Shown: positions 1 to 8,806, counted from the stretch's first letter. The stretch is 57,525 bases of DNA from an uncultured Bacteroides sp. (GCA_944320945.1 CALUJK010000110.1:1-57525); one strand, 5' to 3'. Notes: generated by a model from the sequence alone, not told the origin. A program made the numbers and translations.

Positions 1-479
1 TTCAGTTCCAGAATGACCATCATCTCCTGCATCGGTTCGCCCGGTTGTGCAAAGCGGGGTGCCTGACGGGTGGCAGTGCGGAAGTGCCAGTTACCCAGTC
101 CGCCGCGACCACCTTTCAGCAGGATGACTTCCTGACCATGCTCGGTGATGTCACACAGATATTCGCCCGTTTCGGCGTTATAGGCCACCGTTCCGCAGGG
201 TACTTCGATGACTTTATCCTCTCCGTCCTTGCCGAAGCTGCGGTTCTTCGAGCCGCTTTCGCCGTGTCCGGCCAGCACGTGTCGTTCGTAACGGAGGTGC
301 AGCAGCGTCCAGTAGTTGCGGTTTCCGCGCAGGATGACGTTTCCGCCCCGTCCGCCGTCGCCACCGTCGGGACCTCCGTGGGGTTGATACTTGGCGCGGT
401 GCATGTGTGTGGAACCTCGTCCGCCCTTGCCCGAACGGCAATATATCTTTACGTAATCTACAAAGTTCGATTCTGCCAT
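1..479 (-). CDS. obg: GTPase Obg/CgtA, N-terminal part (3' end outside window)
   Basis: Obg is a ribosome-associated GTPase acting in late 50S assembly and stress control. The minus-strand frame opens at 479 with [20 protein letters not shown] and runs without a stop to the window edge, giving about 159 residues. The glycine-rich segment of repeated GG and GGDGG motifs is typical of the Obg fold, the N-terminal domain that precedes the G domain; the G domain itself lies outside the window. It follows hpt and adk on the same strand but is 461 bases from adk, with a hairpin terminator between, so it probably has its own promoter. A TATCTTTG box at 594-601 would give a leader of about 110 bases. 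Identification is firm; only the end is missing. Confidence 0.93.
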   Translation of the reverse strand, partial: MAESNFVDYVKIYCRSGKGGRGSTHMHRAKYQPHGGPDGGDGGRGGNVILRGNRNYWTLLHLRYERHVLAGHGESGSKNRSFGKDGEDKVIEVPCGTVAYNAETGEYLCDITEHGQEVILLKGGRGGLGNWHFRTATRQAPRFAQPGEPMQEMMVILEL

Positions 480-593
480 AATGCTCTGTTTCTGGGTTAT
501 ACTGTGTTCTGTTTCTTTTTAGTCAGCCTTGTTCTCTCTTTCGTTTCGGCAGGATTTTCATACTCCATTGCCGGGACGGACAGGTTGACGGGA

Positions 594-601
594 CAAAGAT
601 A
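594..601 (-). promoter_or_regulatory. Candidate -7 box of the obg promoter
   Basis: The minus strand reads TATCTTTG, an exact match to the Bacteroides -7 consensus TAnnTTTG. No TTTG-like -33 element sits at the expected 19-21 base spacing, so this rests on one box and its position upstream of obg. Confidence 0.35.
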
Positions 602-867
602 CATAAAATGCAGGGATTGGGCGCATTCCGACTTTGATTTTGCCGGATTCTTGGGCGGATTCTGTTCTGTCGGCTGGTGGAACGTGTTGAAAAATATGCT
701 CTTGTGAGTCGGAATAGGGTTTCGGAATGCTTGTGTACGTTAGCCGAAAGTCTTATCGTTGAGCATTGAGATAGCATCCGTTTGTTATGACTATCAGGGG
801 AAGAACGGACTGACGGTGAGGGAGTGTTGGGATTATTCCCCTATTGTGAATAGGTCTTGGTGAGTGG

Positions 868-926
868 TAAAAATAGAAGGGCGTGTCAATGCGTGGGGGA
901 TACTCCCGACGCTTTCTGACACACCC
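868..926 (-). terminator. Rho-independent terminator of adk
   Basis: On the minus strand, arms GGGTGTGTCA and TGACACGCCC (outer parts of 879-926) close an imperfect long hairpin with further inner pairing. It is followed by TTCTATTTTT. It lies 15 bases after the adk stop codon. Confidence 0.75.
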
Positions 927-940
927 TCGGAATAATGTTG

Positions 941-1516
941 TTATTTTACAGCCTTGTCAATAGCCTGGCAGATGTCAGCCGTGATGACATCCAGTTCGCC
1001 CAGTCCGTTGATGTGGGCATACAGACCTTCTTGCTTGTACCAGTCGATGAGGGGAGCTGTCTGGCTGTGATATACGGTGAGGCGCTTGCGGATAGTCTCT
1101 TCGTTGTCGTCGGCACGGCCGCTCTGTTGTCCGCGCAGGATGAGGCGGTGCATCAGTTCGTCCTCAGGTACGTCGAGATCCAGCATCACAGAGACATTTT
1201 GTCCGCGCTCGGCCAACATCTTCTTCAAAGCCTCAGCTTGTGCAATGGTGCGGGGGAAACCGTCGAAGATGACGCCCTTTGACTCCTTTAGTCCGTCCAA
1301 TGTGGAAGCAAGAATGTCGATAATGAGGTTATCGGGCAGCAACTGACCTTGGTCGATGTATCCTTTGGCGGTCTTACCCAGCTCGGTACCGGCTTTGATT
1401 TCGGCGCGCAGTACGTCGCCCGTAGAAATGTGGTTGATGCCATACTTGGCTACGATTCTTTCACTTTGTGTGCCCTTTCCGGAACCGGGGGCACCGAAGA
1501 TTACAATGTTCAGCAT
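941..1516 (-). CDS. adk: Adenylate kinase
   Basis: Catalyses ATP + AMP = 2 ADP in the cytoplasm. The protein is 191 residues. It starts MLNIVIF and carries the P-loop GAPGSGKGT at residues 8-16, an AMP-binding region with STGDVLRAE, the DGFPRT motif, and a short LID segment instead of the long zinc-type LID. I chose the ATG at 1516: the longer frame adds 17 residues (MDNSAFFIHN...) ahead of the conserved beta-strand and P-loop, which is not typical of the family. hpt ends 57 bases upstream on the same strand, so hpt-adk are probably cotranscribed, linking two purine nucleotide enzymes. A strong hairpin terminator follows. Confidence 0.95.
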   Translation of the reverse strand: MLNIVIFGAPGSGKGTQSERIVAKYGINHISTGDVLRAEIKAGTELGKTAKGYIDQGQLLPDNLIIDILASTLDGLKESKGVIFDGFPRTIAQAEALKKMLAERGQNVSVMLDLDVPEDELMHRLILRGQQSGRADDNEETIRKRLTVYHSQTAPLIDWYKQEGLYAHINGLGELDVITADICQAIDKAVK

Positions 1517-1573
1517 ACTATTTATATTAAATGAAGGATTATGAATGAAGAATGCGGAATTGTCCATTCCGCT

Positions 1574-2113
1574 TCATTGATTGATTACCGTATAGATATC
1601 TTTGTAGTTCCGTCCGAATCCGTCGTAGTCCAGTCCGTAGCCCACGATGAAGTCGTTGGGTATCTTCATGGCGGCATACTCTATGTTGAGGTTCACCTTC
1701 AGTTTGTCCGGCTTGACGAGCAGTGTGGCGATATGCACCTCCTGCGGATGGCGGGTGTGCAGCGATTCCAGCAGTTGCTGCATGGTGAGTCCCGTGTCAA
1801 CGATGTCCTCCACGATGACCACTGTGCGGCCGGTGATGTCCTCGTTCAGTCCAATCATTTCCTTGACTACACCCGTCGATGCGTCCCCCTGATAGGAAGC
1901 CAACTTGACGAATGAAATCTCGCAGGGGATGGTGATACGTTTCATCAGGTCTGCGGTGAACATGAACGAACCGTTCAATACGCTCAGAAACAATGGATTC
2001 TTGCCTGCCAAATCGCGGTTGATGTCAGCAGCCACCCGTGATACCTCTTTCAGGATGTCCTCTTCGCGGATGGAGACGGCAAATGTTTTGTCTTTTATTT
2101 GAATGGTATCCAT
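1574..2113 (-). CDS. hpt: Hypoxanthine phosphoribosyltransferase
   Basis: Salvages hypoxanthine and/or guanine with PRPP to IMP or GMP. The 179-residue protein begins MDTIQIKDKTF and contains the PRPP-binding motif VVIVEDIVDTGLTM plus the downstream VKPDKL and IPNDFIVGYGLDYDG segments of class I phosphoribosyltransferases. The ATG at 2113 is preferred over one at 2167, because a TACTTTTG -7 box at 2132-2139 would place the transcript start inside the longer version, and the extra 18 residues lack family similarity. It heads the likely hpt-adk unit. Confidence 0.93.
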   Translation of the reverse strand: MDTIQIKDKTFAVSIREEDILKEVSRVAADINRDLAGKNPLFLSVLNGSFMFTADLMKRITIPCEISFVKLASYQGDASTGVVKEMIGLNEDITGRTVVIVEDIVDTGLTMQQLLESLHTRHPQEVHIATLLVKPDKLKVNLNIEYAAMKIPNDFIVGYGLDYDGFGRNYKDIYTVINQ

Positions 2114-2131
2114 ATACGCATAAATTTGGCG

Positions 2132-2139
2132 CAAAAGTA
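2132..2139 (-). promoter_or_regulatory. Candidate -7 box of the hpt-adk promoter
   Basis: The minus strand reads TACTTTTG, matching TAnnTTTG, 18 bases upstream of the hpt ATG. It helps decide the hpt start. No clear -33 element was seen. Confidence 0.45.
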
Positions 2140-2196
2140 CGCATTTTATTTCTACTTCGACATACACCGTCGGGTAAATCTTCGGGGACGGCCGGT

Positions 2197-3564
2197 TTAT
2201 TTCAGTCCCTTAATCCAGTTGACAATGTCCTGCAACACTTTCGGTTCGATGGTCTCTTCGATTTTGTTATATTCCATGGGGCTGCCCGTGGTGCAGTTCT
2301 GGAAGAGATGGTTCAGTCCGACATACTCCTGGACGAGGTTTTGTGGGTTCGACGGCAAGTATTGGCGAATAGCATTCAGGTTGAGGTTTGGGGCAACCTG
2401 CATATCCCGACTTCCGTTGATGGCCATGACGGGGCATTGGCAGTGAGCGATGTCGTCGGCGGGGTCATAGGCGATGAAATAGTCTATCCACGGGTCTTGC
2501 CGTGTCAGGATGGCCAGCAGTTTCTGTTTGGCCCCGTCGGGCAGTTTGGCTTTGACGGAGGCCGTGAGGCTGTCCAGCACCTGCTGTGGATGTGTCGCCT
2601 GCGAGTGGGCAATTTTGTAGTGGAACACTTCGCGTAGGACGTTGCAGTAGTCGTCTGCTGTTTTCGGAGGCGTACTGTTTTGTAGGAGCATAGCGTGGTT
2701 TTGCGTCACTATCACGCTGTCTCCCGGTATGCCGCCACCCGCCAGGCTGATCACGAAGTCTGCCTTCTGCCGTGCACCCAGCATAAAAGCAATACACCCG
2801 CCCTCGCTATGTCCCAGCACACCGACACGGCCGAAACGGTAGTTTTTCTTCAGATAGTCCAGACCGGCAGCGGCGTCTTGCATGTTGGTGTAGGTGGTGA
2901 TGGCCAGTGAACCTCGTTGCGATTGTCCCACACCGCGGTCATCGTAGCGCAGCGTGGCAATGCCGCGACGTGCCAGATAGTCGGCTATCACGGCAAACGG
3001 CTTATGTTCGAAGACTTCCTCGTTCCGGTTCTGCTGTCCGCTGCCCGTCACTAATAGTACAACGGGAATGGAGGCGGCTTTCGCTTCGTCGTAGTTCAAA
3101 GGGTAGGACAGTGTGCCGCTAAACTGTGCATTGTCTTCCGGATTGATGAAAGTGACTTCTTCCGTGCGATAGGGATAGGGCGTTTGAGGCGTCTGCGGCC
3201 GTTTCAGCTCGACGGAACCCGGCTCCAGTGTGAGGGGAAATGACATGCCGGATTGCTTGAACTGTCCCTCGATGCGCTTCTCGCTGATGCGTCCTTCGTA
3301 GGAAGCACCTATGGCGGCAACGGTTATTCGGATGGAATCGGTTGTGACGGTTATTGCAGCAGGGATGCCTTTCGCTCCCTGGTCGGGGCTGTCCATTTTG
3401 CAGGTGTATTGTTCGGCTTTATCGGCTTGGATGTGGAAAACCAGGTTCAGTTGGTTACTTCCGAAAGAGATCTCGCCTTTCCACGGTCCATTGATGACTT
3501 GGGCGGATACTTGTACGGATATACCCAGTATCATTAGCATTAATAGGGAAATCATTTTCTTCAT
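2197..3564 (-). CDS. Exported alpha/beta hydrolase
   Basis: A 455-residue serine hydrolase of unknown substrate, probably periplasmic or cell-surface. Residues 1-21 form a signal peptide (MKKMISLLMLMILGISVQVSA). About 100 residues of beta-rich sequence follow, of the type often found before this hydrolase domain in Bacteroidetes. The alpha/beta hydrolase domain covers roughly residues 125-455. The nucleophile is Ser253 in GHSEGG; RYDDRGVGQS is a conserved strand-loop, GSRDMQV carries the likely acid Asp and GLNHLF the likely His. The family includes peptidase S9-like and esterase members, and I cannot choose between them. It stands alone on the minus strand, with hpt downstream and a long intergenic region upstream. 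Confidence 0.85.
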   Translation of the reverse strand: MKKMISLLMLMILGISVQVSAQVINGPWKGEISFGSNQLNLVFHIQADKAEQYTCKMDSPDQGAKGIPAAITVTTDSIRITVAAIGASYEGRISEKRIEGQFKQSGMSFPLTLEPGSVELKRPQTPQTPYPYRTEEVTFINPEDNAQFSGTLSYPLNYDEAKAASIPVVLLVTGSGQQNRNEEVFEHKPFAVIADYLARRGIATLRYDDRGVGQSQRGSLAITTYTNMQDAAAGLDYLKKNYRFGRVGVLGHSEGGCIAFMLGARQKADFVISLAGGGIPGDSVIVTQNHAMLLQNSTPPKTADDYCNVLREVFHYKIAHSQATHPQQVLDSLTASVKAKLPDGAKQKLLAILTRQDPWIDYFIAYDPADDIAHCQCPVMAINGSRDMQVAPNLNLNAIRQYLPSNPQNLVQEYVGLNHLFQNCTTGSPMEYNKIEETIEPKVLQDIVNWIKGLK

Positions 3565-4045
3565 GGTAGTATATTTTATAAGTAATAATGTTTAGCCGTA
3601 CTGTACGTTGTATGTCTGATGTGAGGATAATATTGGTAAAAGCGATTTACATGGCCTCTTCCCCGTAACTGGCATGTATGTATGCCGTTTCCGCGAGATA
3701 TATTTGGCGCTTGAACGAAAGCCTTTCGGAGCACGGACGAAATTAATTTGGAGCGTGTTCCGAATTAATTTCGTAGTTACCCCCGTCAGATGGTGTTACA
3801 GCGGGGGGTATCGGGAGGCGGATAAATGGTCAGCGGTCTGTCTTGTTTGATTAATATGACACTCACAATATTTTACATATCACGTAGGTTGCATCAAAGT
3901 TAATATATTTTTTTTGTAAAGCGGAAGGTTGATGGCAGGAATCTGTAATTTTTGTATGTAAATCTGTGATATGTGTTACACGCGGATAGGTGATAACGCT
4001 TAATTTTGTACCATGAGATTATAAATCAATGTAAAAATAAGAATT
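3565..4045. other. Intergenic region carrying a dispersed repeat
   Basis: This divergent region separates the alpha/beta hydrolase from the CMD-family gene. It holds copy 1 of an inverted-repeat element (3671-3796) and a TAATTTTG box at 4001-4008 that may serve the plus-strand gene at 4046. I see no coding potential. Confidence 0.6.
3671..3796 (-). repeat. Dispersed intergenic repeat, copy 1
   Basis: Read on the minus strand, this matches the plus strand of 33830-33950. The block opening CACCATCTGACGGGGGTAAC runs to ACGAAA (27 bases, four differences from copy 2); stem-loop modules follow, then GGCTTTCGT and GCGCCAAATATA. Inside is a perfect 11-base inverted repeat, CGAAATTAATT (3738-3748) with AATTAATTTCG (3763-3773). 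The loops of both copies share a TT(C)GGAGC...CGAA pattern. It encodes no protein and looks like a MITE- or REP-like element. Confidence 0.7.
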
Positions 4046-4783
4046 ATGCAACGTCGAATGTCTTTGTTATTGCAAATTGTGTTTTACATTTGCTTGTACA
4101 TGGTGCCTGTGGTTTTGTTTGCCCAGTCGTCACGTAGTGAATCTACGCTGAATGTCCGTCAGCAGAACATTGTCAGCATCGCCGCCTATACGGGGAAAGG
4201 TGATTTGAAGCATCTGGAAACGGCTCTTGCTGCCGGACTGGATGCAGGGTTGACCATAAACGAGATTAAAGAAGTGTTGGTACATGCGTATGCTTATTGC
4301 GGATTTCCCCGTAGCCTGCGTGGATTGCAGACCTTTATGAAGGTGCTGGATGAACGTAAGGTAAAGGGCATTCAGGATGAGTTGGGTCGGGATGCTTCTC
4401 CCGTCACAGATACGCGCGACAAGTTTGAACGCGGCAAGGAAACATTGTCTAAGTTGAATGGTCTGTCGGTAGATGCGCCCAAGGCCGGATATGCGGAATT
4501 TGCTCCCATCATTGAGAAGTTCCTGAAAGAGCATCTGTTTGCCGATATCTTCGACCGCGATGTGCTGACCTATCAGGAACGGGAATTGGCAACCGTTTCC
4601 ATCCTGGCGGCTATGGGCGGCGTGGAACCGATGGCACGTTCGCACATGGGTATCTGTCTGTATCAGGGCGTTACGCCGGACCAGTTGCGCCAGTTGCTCT
4701 CTATTATAGAGCAGAATATCGGGCGTAGCGAGGCAGATGCGGTGCGTGCAGAACTGGATGTCTTGCTGCAAAATAAAAAGTGA
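4046..4783 (+). CDS. Exported carboxymuconolactone decarboxylase-family protein
   Basis: A 245-residue protein with an N-terminal signal peptide ending near VVLFAQ (residue ~27), followed by two repeats of the all-helical AhpD/CMD fold: residues ~45-110 (ETALAAGLDAGLTINEIKEV, YCGFPRSLRG) and ~150-235 (LTYQERELATVSILAAMGG, SHMGICLYQGVTPDQL). AhpD peroxidases use a CxxC pair. Only isolated cysteines are present here, so a thiol peroxidase role is unlikely; a decarboxylase-like or binding role is open. The exported Fe-S aldo/keto reductase starts 135 bases downstream on the same strand and probably shares the transcript, suggesting one redox or catabolic step outside the cytoplasm. Confidence 0.8.
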   Translation: MQRRMSLLLQIVFYICLYMVPVVLFAQSSRSESTLNVRQQNIVSIAAYTGKGDLKHLETALAAGLDAGLTINEIKEVLVHAYAYCGFPRSLRGLQTFMKVLDERKVKGIQDELGRDASPVTDTRDKFERGKETLSKLNGLSVDAPKAGYAEFAPIIEKFLKEHLFADIFDRDVLTYQERELATVSILAAMGGVEPMARSHMGICLYQGVTPDQLRQLLSIIEQNIGRSEADAVRAELDVLLQNKK

Positions 4784-4832
4784 TAGAACAATAGAATAAA
4801 TAAAGTATTAACTTCCAAAATTGAAAATATAT

Positions 4833-4922
4833 ATGAAGGAGGGCTTATTGGTTTCCATTGCAGTGGTATTGAAGCTGTGCAGAAGTGGTTGTAGTGCATC
4901 GGTTTTGTCAAATAAACAATGA
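4833..4922 (+). CDS. Possible 29-residue leader ORF upstream of the aldo/keto reductase
   Basis: An ATG at 4833 opens a 29-residue frame (MKEGLLVSIAVVLKLC...) whose TGA overlaps the ATG of the next gene (ATGA at 4919-4922), an arrangement usual for translational coupling. An AAGGAGGG stretch lies at its own start rather than upstream of it. The peptide has a hydrophobic middle and two cysteines and resembles no family I know. It may be chance. Confidence 0.25.
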   Translation: MKEGLLVSIAVVLKLCRSGCSASVLSNKQ

Positions 4923-6313
4923 CAGACATGAATAGCAGGAATAGCAAAGAAATTTCCCGTCGCGATTTTCTCAAAGTGATGGGTGCGGCAAGTGTCGCTT
5001 CTGCCGGATTGGCGGCTTGTGGCGGACAAGGTGCTGCGTCTGCGGATATCGGTAATCAGGCAACCGGTGAGATGACTCGCCGTACGCTGACGGGTGACGA
5101 GGTGTCGCTTCTTGGGTACGGCTGTATGCGCTGGCCGATGAAGCCGGCTGCCGACGGCAAAGGCGAGGTGGTGAACCAAGATGCTGTAAACACGCTGGTG
5201 GATTACGCGTTGGCACACGGCGTGAACTATTTCGACACGGCTCCGCCTTATTGTCAGGGCATGTCGGAAGAGGCTACGGGCATTGCACTGAGCCGTCACC
5301 CACGCGACAGTTATTATATTGCCACGAAGATGTCTAATCATCGGCTTTATGCTGCTGGACTTCGCGGCAAGGAACTCTACGAGGCTTCCGTAAAGATGTA
5401 TCACGAATCGTTCAAGCATTTGCGGACGGATTATATTGATTACTATTTATTCCATATACTGGGATCCGGTGCCGGCATGGAGGAGATGCGGGGCAGACTT
5501 TATGACAGCGGAGTGGCGGATTTTGTATTGAATGAACGCGAAGCAGGACGTATTCGTAAGTTGGGCTTCTCGTTTCATGGGGATGTGCGGGTGTTCGATT
5601 ACATGCTGCAAGAGTCCGGCATTAAGTGGGACTTTGTGCAGATACAGCTTAATTACCTCGACTGGCGGCATGCGTCGGGAAGGAATGTCAAGGCAGAGTA
5701 TCTGTATGGCGAATTGACGAAACGCGGCATCCCGGCAGTCATTATGGAACCGTTGCTGGGCGGGCGTCTTTCGAAAGTGCATGACCACATCGTAACCAAG
5801 CTGAAGCAGCGGGAGCCTGAACGCAGCGTGGCTTCGTGGGCATTCCGTTTTGCGGGTAGTTTTCCGAATGTGCTTACGGTGCTTAGCGGCATGACCTATA
5901 TGGAGCATTTGCAGGATAATGTGCATACCTATTCTCCGTTACAGGCGCTGACGGAGGAGGAATTTGCTTTCCTTCAGGAGACGGCAGACCTGATGATGCA
6001 GTATAAGACAGTTCCTTGCAACGATTGTAAGTATTGCATGCCTTGCCCGTATGGTCTTGACATCCCTGCCATTCTTTTACATTATAATAAATGTATCAAT
6101 GAAGGCAATATGCCGCAGAGCGGTCAGGATGAGAATTACCGTCAAGCTCGCCGGGCGTTCCTTGTGGGATATGACCGCAGTGTACCGAAATTGCGTCAGG
6201 CCAATCACTGCATCGGTTGCGGGCAGTGCAATCCGCATTGTCCGCAGGGGATAGACATCCCGAAGGAAATGCAGCGCATAGACTACTTTGTGGAGCGGTT
6301 GAAGCAGGGGTGA
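4919..6313 (+). CDS. Tat-type exported aldo/keto reductase with two ferredoxin-like clusters
   Basis: A 464-residue NAD(P)H-type aldo/keto reductase fused to an Fe-S region. Residues 10-40 hold a twin-arginine motif (SRRDFLKVMG) followed by a hydrophobic stretch ending AGLAACGG, so the protein is probably exported folded and may be a lipoprotein. The TIM-barrel domain spans ~55-345, with LGYGCMRWP, FDTAPPY and the conserved Asp/Tyr/Lys region. Near the C-terminus, Cys367, 370, 373 and 376 and Cys431, 434, 437 and 441 form two cysteine motifs, the second typical of 4Fe-4S ferredoxins. Substrate unknown. Fe-S aldo/keto reductases of this kind are common in anaerobes. It follows the CMD-like gene. 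Confidence 0.88.
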   Translation: MTDMNSRNSKEISRRDFLKVMGAASVASAGLAACGGQGAASADIGNQATGEMTRRTLTGDEVSLLGYGCMRWPMKPAADGKGEVVNQDAVNTLVDYALAHGVNYFDTAPPYCQGMSEEATGIALSRHPRDSYYIATKMSNHRLYAAGLRGKELYEASVKMYHESFKHLRTDYIDYYLFHILGSGAGMEEMRGRLYDSGVADFVLNEREAGRIRKLGFSFHGDVRVFDYMLQESGIKWDFVQIQLNYLDWRHASGRNVKAEYLYGELTKRGIPAVIMEPLLGGRLSKVHDHIVTKLKQREPERSVASWAFRFAGSFPNVLTVLSGMTYMEHLQDNVHTYSPLQALTEEEFAFLQETADLMMQYKTVPCNDCKYCMPCPYGLDIPAILLHYNKCINEGNMPQSGQDENYRQARRAFLVGYDRSVPKLRQANHCIGCGQCNPHCPQGIDIPKEMQRIDYFVERLKQG

Positions 6314-6336
6314 TGAGGCATAATCTTCGGAAAAGA

Positions 6337-6368
6337 TTTGTTGTGTTTGAAAACATCGTTTATCTTTG
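6337..6368 (+). promoter_or_regulatory. Promoter of nnr
   Basis: TTTG at 6337-6340, a 20-base spacer, and TATCTTTG at 6361-6368 match both Bacteroides housekeeping promoter elements at the right spacing. The predicted start lies about 30 bases before the nnr ATG. Confidence 0.7.
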
Positions 6369-6406
6369 TCTGAAAGAGTATCTAATTCACCATAAAATCG
6401 ATTCCT

Positions 6407-7930
6407 ATGAAGATATTTCCCACGTCAAGTATCAAGCAGCTGGATGCTTACACGATAGCACACGAACCTATTGCTTCTATAGATTTGATGGAACGTGCGG
6501 CGCAAGCCTTGACCGATGCCATCACCAAACGCTGGGGGGCTGATACGCCTGTCACTGTTTTTGCCGGACCGGGAAACAACGGTGGGGATGCGTTGGCGGT
6601 GGCACGTCTGCTGTCAGAGCGTGGATATCGGGTGGAAGTGTATCTGTTTAATCCGAAAGGACATCTCTCGGAGGACTGTGAGGAGAATCGTGACCGTCTG
6701 GTGGCGTTGCCGCAAGTGGATTTTCATGAGGTGACGGCACAGTTTGTGCCTCCGCAACTGACGGCAGAGCATCTGGTGGTGGACGGATTGTTTGGCAGCG
6801 GGCTGAATAAGCCGTTGAGCGGAGGCTTTGCGGCAGTGGTGAGGTATATCAATGCGTCATCGGCCAAAGTCGTGGCGATAGATGTGCCGTCCGGGTTGAT
6901 GGGAGAGGATAATTCGTATAATGTGCCGGCACACATCATCCGTGCCGATGTGACGTTGAGTCTGCAACTGCCTAAGTTGGCTTTCTTCTTCGCAGAAAAT
7001 GAATCTTATGTAGGAGAGTGGGACTTGTTGGACATCGGTCTGAGCGAATTGGCCATAGAAGAGATGGATACTGATTTCTATCTGACGGAAAATGAGGAAA
7101 TGCCGCTGATGCTGAAACCCCGCGGACGTTTTTCGCATAAAGGTACTTATGGACGTGCCCTGCTCATTGCCGGTTCGGAGGGTATGGCGGGGGCTTCTGT
7201 TTTGGCAGCTCGGGCTTGCCTGCGTTCGGGAGTAGGACTGCTGACGGTGCATGTGCCTTTCTGTAACAATTCAATTGTGCAAACAGCGGTGCCGGAAGCT
7301 ATGACTGAGATAGACCCGAACGATGTCTGCTTTTCTGAAGCTGCGGATACCGATGACTATACCGCAGTGGCTATCGGCCCCGGGCTGGGAAAACGGCAGG
7401 CAACGGAGAATGCCTTGCAGGAGCAGATAGAGACTATTCAAGGACCTTTAGTGCTGGATGCGGATGCCTTGAATCTATTGGGTATGCATCGTGACTATTT
7501 GGAACAACTTCCTCAGAACTGTGTGTTGACACCTCATCCCAAAGAGTTGGAACGGCTGGTGGGAAAATGTCAGAACTCTTACGAGCGGTTGGAAAAAGCA
7601 CGTGAACTGGCCGACGCGGCACAAGTGTATGTGGTGTTGAAAGGGGCATGGACAGCGGTGGTGACTCCTCAAGGAAAAGTCTTTTTAAACCCGACAGGCA
7701 ATGCGGGTATGGCTACGGGGGGCAGCGGTGATGTGCTGACCGGTGTATTGCTGGCTCTGTTGGCTCAAGGGTATGAGCCGGAAGTGGCTGCCCGGCTGGG
7801 AGTATATGTACATGGCCTTGCCGGCGACATAGCCCGTAAGAAATATGGCATGACGGGTATGACTGCCAGCGATATTGTGGCCTGCCTGCCGTTGGCTTGG
7901 CGGATGCTGGAAGAATATGATGAAGATTAA
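6407..7930 (+). CDS. nnr: Bifunctional NAD(P)H-hydrate epimerase / ADP-dependent dehydratase
   Basis: Repairs hydrated NADH and NADPH: the N-terminal YjeF-type domain epimerises R- to S-NAD(P)HX, and the C-terminal ribokinase-like domain dehydrates it using ADP. The protein is 507 residues, usual for the fusion. The epimerase part (about 1-215) has FAGPGNNGGDALAVARLL and DGLFGSGLNKPL. The dehydratase part (about 225-500) has GTYGRALLIAGSEGMAGA, AIGPGLG, VLDADALNLLG and the nucleotide site GNAGMATGGSGDVLTG. It has a well-matched promoter of its own. Its last four bases overlap the end of the convergent DUF5715 gene. Confidence 0.95.
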   Translation: MKIFPTSSIKQLDAYTIAHEPIASIDLMERAAQALTDAITKRWGADTPVTVFAGPGNNGGDALAVARLLSERGYRVEVYLFNPKGHLSEDCEENRDRLVALPQVDFHEVTAQFVPPQLTAEHLVVDGLFGSGLNKPLSGGFAAVVRYINASSAKVVAIDVPSGLMGEDNSYNVPAHIIRADVTLSLQLPKLAFFFAENESYVGEWDLLDIGLSELAIEEMDTDFYLTENEEMPLMLKPRGRFSHKGTYGRALLIAGSEGMAGASVLAARACLRSGVGLLTVHVPFCNNSIVQTAVPEAMTEIDPNDVCFSEAADTDDYTAVAIGPGLGKRQATENALQEQIETIQGPLVLDADALNLLGMHRDYLEQLPQNCVLTPHPKELERLVGKCQNSYERLEKARELADAAQVYVVLKGAWTAVVTPQGKVFLNPTGNAGMATGGSGDVLTGVLLALLAQGYEPEVAARLGVYVHGLAGDIARKKYGMTGMTASDIVACLPLAWRMLEEYDED

Positions 7931-8619
7931 TTCTGCCGCGTGGTGATGTGGAAGCAGGCTTGCCGTATTTCGTATTTTACGTAACACTTTTCGGCTTGGC
8001 GAAGATCACGCAATACTTCGGCCAATACTAATTTCAATGTGTCGGAGCGTACGTCTTCCATTGGTCGTCCGTCCGGGTCTTCTACTTTGTCGAAACGTTT
8101 CCAACTGATGTCGAAAGTGGTGCCGTAAGAGTGTGTGGACAATGGTACGGCATTATAGTTGTGACGGCGTAGGCGTTTTACGTCATTCTCAGTCCGCAGG
8201 ACGGAAGTAACGATGATTTTATTCGGGTTCAGTCCTTTGGCAGCCAGTGAATCGAGAAAGTTTTGTCCGATGGTATCCAGTAATCGGGCTGCACCGGGGA
8301 TAAGATAGGGAATGGAGTGGGTGAGTGAATCTACACTGTAATGCTCGTTTTCTTCGATGTGGGTTAGTTGGGTGGCCATCTTCTCTGCCTTTTGGCGTGA
8401 GGCAATGGGAGAAATGCCGATGGCTTGCGCTATTTCCATTTGTTTCTGGTTACGGTCGCCGAAGGTGCGGCTGAAGTTGGCTACGCCATGTATGTTGTGT
8501 GGGTTGTTCAGCTTGGGTGTCATGTCTTTTTTTTTGCATCCGGCAAATACGGATGTCAGTGTCAGGCTGAATAGAAGTAATAATAAAAATAAGCGGTTGG
8601 TATTTTCTTTTTTCTTCAT
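7927..8619 (-). CDS. DUF5715 family lipoprotein, M15 peptidase-like
   Basis: A 230-residue lipoprotein: the hydrophobic N-terminus ends SVFAGC with Cys28 as the lipidation site. The C-terminal half resembles the D-Ala-D-Ala carboxypeptidase (M15/VanY) fold: TSVLRTENDVKRL, then STHSYGTTFDIS, which supplies a His and an Asp six residues apart, and a terminal CFHIT His, the usual three zinc ligands. Role in peptidoglycan trimming is inferred, not shown. It is transcribed convergently with nnr, with a four-base overlap of their 3' ends. No partner gene shares its strand nearby. Confidence 0.72.
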   Translation of the reverse strand: MKKKENTNRLFLLLLLFSLTLTSVFAGCKKKDMTPKLNNPHNIHGVANFSRTFGDRNQKQMEIAQAIGISPIASRQKAEKMATQLTHIEENEHYSVDSLTHSIPYLIPGAARLLDTIGQNFLDSLAAKGLNPNKIIVTSVLRTENDVKRLRRHNYNAVPLSTHSYGTTFDISWKRFDKVEDPDGRPMEDVRSDTLKLVLAEVLRDLRQAEKCYVKYEIRQACFHITTRQN

Positions 8620-8806
8620 AATGAGTGTTTGATTGTTAAATAAGATATGTGTAGATTTCTAAATCTTTTGATTGCAGATTACAAATCTAAACAATAGAGG
8701 TGCAAAAATAGGGAAACTCTTTCGATTGTAGTACATAGGTGGAGTAATATTTATATTTATGTATATCGTTACCGCGACATTCATTCGATGGTCAGAGGAA
8801 AATTTG

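Larger units (their letters stand above)
480..940. other. Intergenic region between obg and adk
   Basis: This stretch is downstream of adk and upstream of obg. It holds the adk terminator hairpin near 879-926 and, on the minus strand, a TATCTTTG box at 594-601 that may start obg transcription. Open frames crossing it have no recognisable protein features. I see no RNA gene. Confidence 0.6.

Noticed and set aside
45-707. A 220-codon plus-strand frame across obg and the intergenic region
   Set aside because: Its first two-thirds are antisense to the conserved Obg N-terminus. It has no recognisable protein features.
4130-4771. A 213-codon minus-strand frame opposite the CMD-like gene
   Set aside because: It is antisense to a clear family protein with signal peptide and helix repeats, and shows no features of its own.
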